A stretch of 23,730 bases of DNA from CAYFJO01 sp964343305 (GTDB lineage: Bacteria; Planctomycetota; Planctomycetia; Pirellulales; Pirellulaceae), in NCBI GenBank assembly GCA_964343305.1, contig CAYFJO010000143.1:1-23730 (forward strand), written 5' to 3'. A program made the position numbers and the translations under genes. Below, in pieces: positions 22,297 through 23,730 of this stretch (position 1 is the first letter of the stretch; each line of letters opens with the position of its first letter). The notes below the pieces were generated by a model. That model made no database searches and was not told the DNA's origin. It saw only the letters and a list, made by a program, of their open reading frames with translations.

Positions 22297-23730
22297 CTAA
22301 CTCGTCGTTGCATTCTTCGCAGGGGGTCGAAAGAAATAGGCCCGCATGTAGAACATGCACGCGATGCCGAGCGCCAGCATGATTGATCCGGCATACTTCA
22401 GTCGCACTCCCGGATCGCGGGACACTTGCAGAACCGCCAGGTTGACGGGGCGTGCGTTTTCGTCCAACCCGAGTGAGCGAAAATCGGACTGGAAGATCTT
22501 GTATCCGCGATGTGATAGTGGTTGATTAAGCGTGATCAAGTGCGTTTGTTGGTCGACGTCTTGCAGCGAATCAGTGAGCAGCACGTAGCTCGACTGCGAA
22601 GCGGGTTGGGTCGAGCCGCGGTCAAATGTCTGCTGGGCTCGAAGCAAAGTTAAATTAAATTCCAAGTCCAACACTTTTGAATTGTATCCGACAAGGAACA
22701 CTTCACCGCCAACGCGAATCCTTTGAAACTCGCCATCGCGTTTGCTGAGAAAGAAGTCCGTCGATTGGTTGTCGTGCGTCAATCGGCAGAATATGGCCGG
22801 CGGAGTCGTATCGTCTTCCAAGCCAACTCGCCGATGCACCGGCACAAAAAACTCGCCACGTTTGGCGTTTGGCAAGAACTGGGGAATCTCCAGCGTCCAG
22901 TCCATTCGTTTCCAAATGGAATACCGTGTGCCATCAGGCTTCGCTTGACCAGATTGTTCAAAGCCAAAAGTCTCGGCGGTACCCGCAAACGTTCGATAAA
23001 ACAATCGCCCGTGTTGATCCGTGGCGAACTGCAAGACTCCTTTGACCGACTCGTCGGGTTGTTCGTATTCGGTTGGCGTTTGAAACTCGGCGAGCGTTTC
23101 GTCATCGCAACGGCTTGCGACGAACTCGATCAGCGACGAACCGATGCGGACCGACCGGTTCGTTTCGTCAAGCGAGATCCAACGACGCGGCAGCTCTCCA
23201 AGCGAAGATGATGACAGTTGAAATTGAATCGCAGGCGTATCGGACTCATCATCGCTTGATTGGTAGGGTTGGTATCGCGCGTGAGGGAAAAAGTCGAGGA
23301 CTTCCAGCCGGGAATCATCATCGATCTCGAAACTCCAGCTCCGGGTCAACGGATGGGCAAGCCAACTCAACAGACGCGCTGTGAAATCGGCTCCCGCATC
23401 GGAGTCCCTGTGCCAGGGCAAAACACCCGGGCGAAAGTCCAGGTCCACCAGTTCCGTGCGGTAGCGGCCCAAACGTTGGCATTGAATCGTGTGGGTGTTT
23501 CGATCGATGAGCAGGTTCGACTCGTGTCGACCGAATCCGCGCGCCATGGCCGATTCCGAGTCGACCATGATCATCTTGGCACTGACGCCCGTGAAACTGT
23601 TGACCAGCCCACCGGTGACCAGGCACAGGAGTCCAACGTGCGTGATCAAAAAACCGGTTTGATGTCTTTTCCAGGGCCACTTTTTTATGGCGGCAAAAAA
23701 GATGTTCACACCGAGCAACCCCAGCAAGGC
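22297..23730 (-). CDS. resB: ResB-like cytochrome c biogenesis protein (5' end outside window)
   Basis: At least 477 residues; the frame is open through the right edge, so the start is outside. The visible part begins inside membrane helices (LLGVNIFFAAIKKWPWKRHQTGFLITHVGLLCLVTGGLVNSF), followed by a large extracytoplasmic domain and a final helix (YAGSIMLALGIACMFYMRAYFF). The LNQPLSHRGYKIFQSDF segment near the end is the conserved ResB/Ccs1 feature. ResB works with ResC/CcsA in system II cytochrome c maturation, handling heme and reduced apocytochrome on the outer face of the membrane. CcsA would be expected nearby, probably upstream beyond this window. The small antitoxin-like gene starts 53 bases after its stop. 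Confidence 0.8.
   Translation of the reverse strand, partial: ALLGLLGVNIFFAAIKKWPWKRHQTGFLITHVGLLCLVTGGLVNSFTGVSAKMIMVDSESAMARGFGRHESNLLIDRNTHTIQCQRLGRYRTELVDLDFRPGVLPWHRDSDAGADFTARLLSWLAHPLTRSWSFEIDDDSRLEVLDFFPHARYQPYQSSDDESDTPAIQFQLSSSSLGELPRRWISLDETNRSVRIGSSLIEFVASRCDDETLAEFQTPTEYEQPDESVKGVLQFATDQHGRLFYRTFAGTAETFGFEQSGQAKPDGTRYSIWKRMDWTLEIPQFLPNAKRGEFFVPVHRRVGLEDDTTPPAIFCRLTHDNQSTDFFLSKRDGEFQRIRVGGEVFLVGYNSKVLDLEFNLTLLRAQQTFDRGSTQPASQSSYVLLTDSLQDVDQQTHLITLNQPLSHRGYKIFQSDFRSLGLDENARPVNLAVLQVSRDPGVRLKYAGSIMLALGIACMFYMRAYFFRPPAKNATTS

Overview
The window looks like a chromosomal fragment of a planctomycete, most likely Pirellulales-like, from a draft or metagenome assembly (100 Ns sit at 4790-4889). 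Pointers are two secreted type-I sulfatases, three exported PQQ-type beta-propeller proteins, a small membrane protein starting with the NPYQPP signature, a planctomycete-style ResB, a very Cys-rich exported protein, and several intergenic palindromes with GTAG heads. This is inference from protein style; no rRNA or tRNA gene was recognised.

Layout. 1-344 holds only a terminator. 345-980 (-) encodes an exported protein with a CGC hexapeptide ladder. 981-1577 is a divergent non-coding region with several inverted repeats. On the + strand follow a cupin (1578-1943), two palindromic repeats, and two PQQ-propeller lipoproteins (2155-5161, 5229-7232). Next is a tight five-gene + strand cassette (7393-13477): TPR protein, J-like protein without HPD, long GrpE-like protein, HscC-type Hsp70, and a small zinc-ribbon protein. 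A convergent boundary with a repeat at 13484-13505 follows. From there to the right edge all genes are on the - strand. In transcription order they are ResB (cut by the window end), a small antitoxin-like protein with an amber codon, a beta-helix membrane protein, a 2-hydroxyacid dehydrogenase, a secreted PQQ propeller, two sulfatases, and the NPYQPP protein.

How the genes work together. The cassette carries every component of an Hsp70 cycle plus two possible client or adaptor proteins, and looks like a dedicated chaperone machine separate from the housekeeping DnaK-DnaJ-GrpE. The right half is an envelope and polysaccharide-desulfation neighbourhood.

The most notable non-gene signals are two. 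The first is a set of REP/BIME-like palindromes that share GTAG heads but carry different cores; they encode the tail of the GrpE-like protein, supply stop codons, and fill a ribosome-binding region. The second is a good sigma70-type promoter followed directly by a strong intrinsic terminator in the leader of the second sulfatase (about 17380-17516), a candidate attenuator or small RNA.
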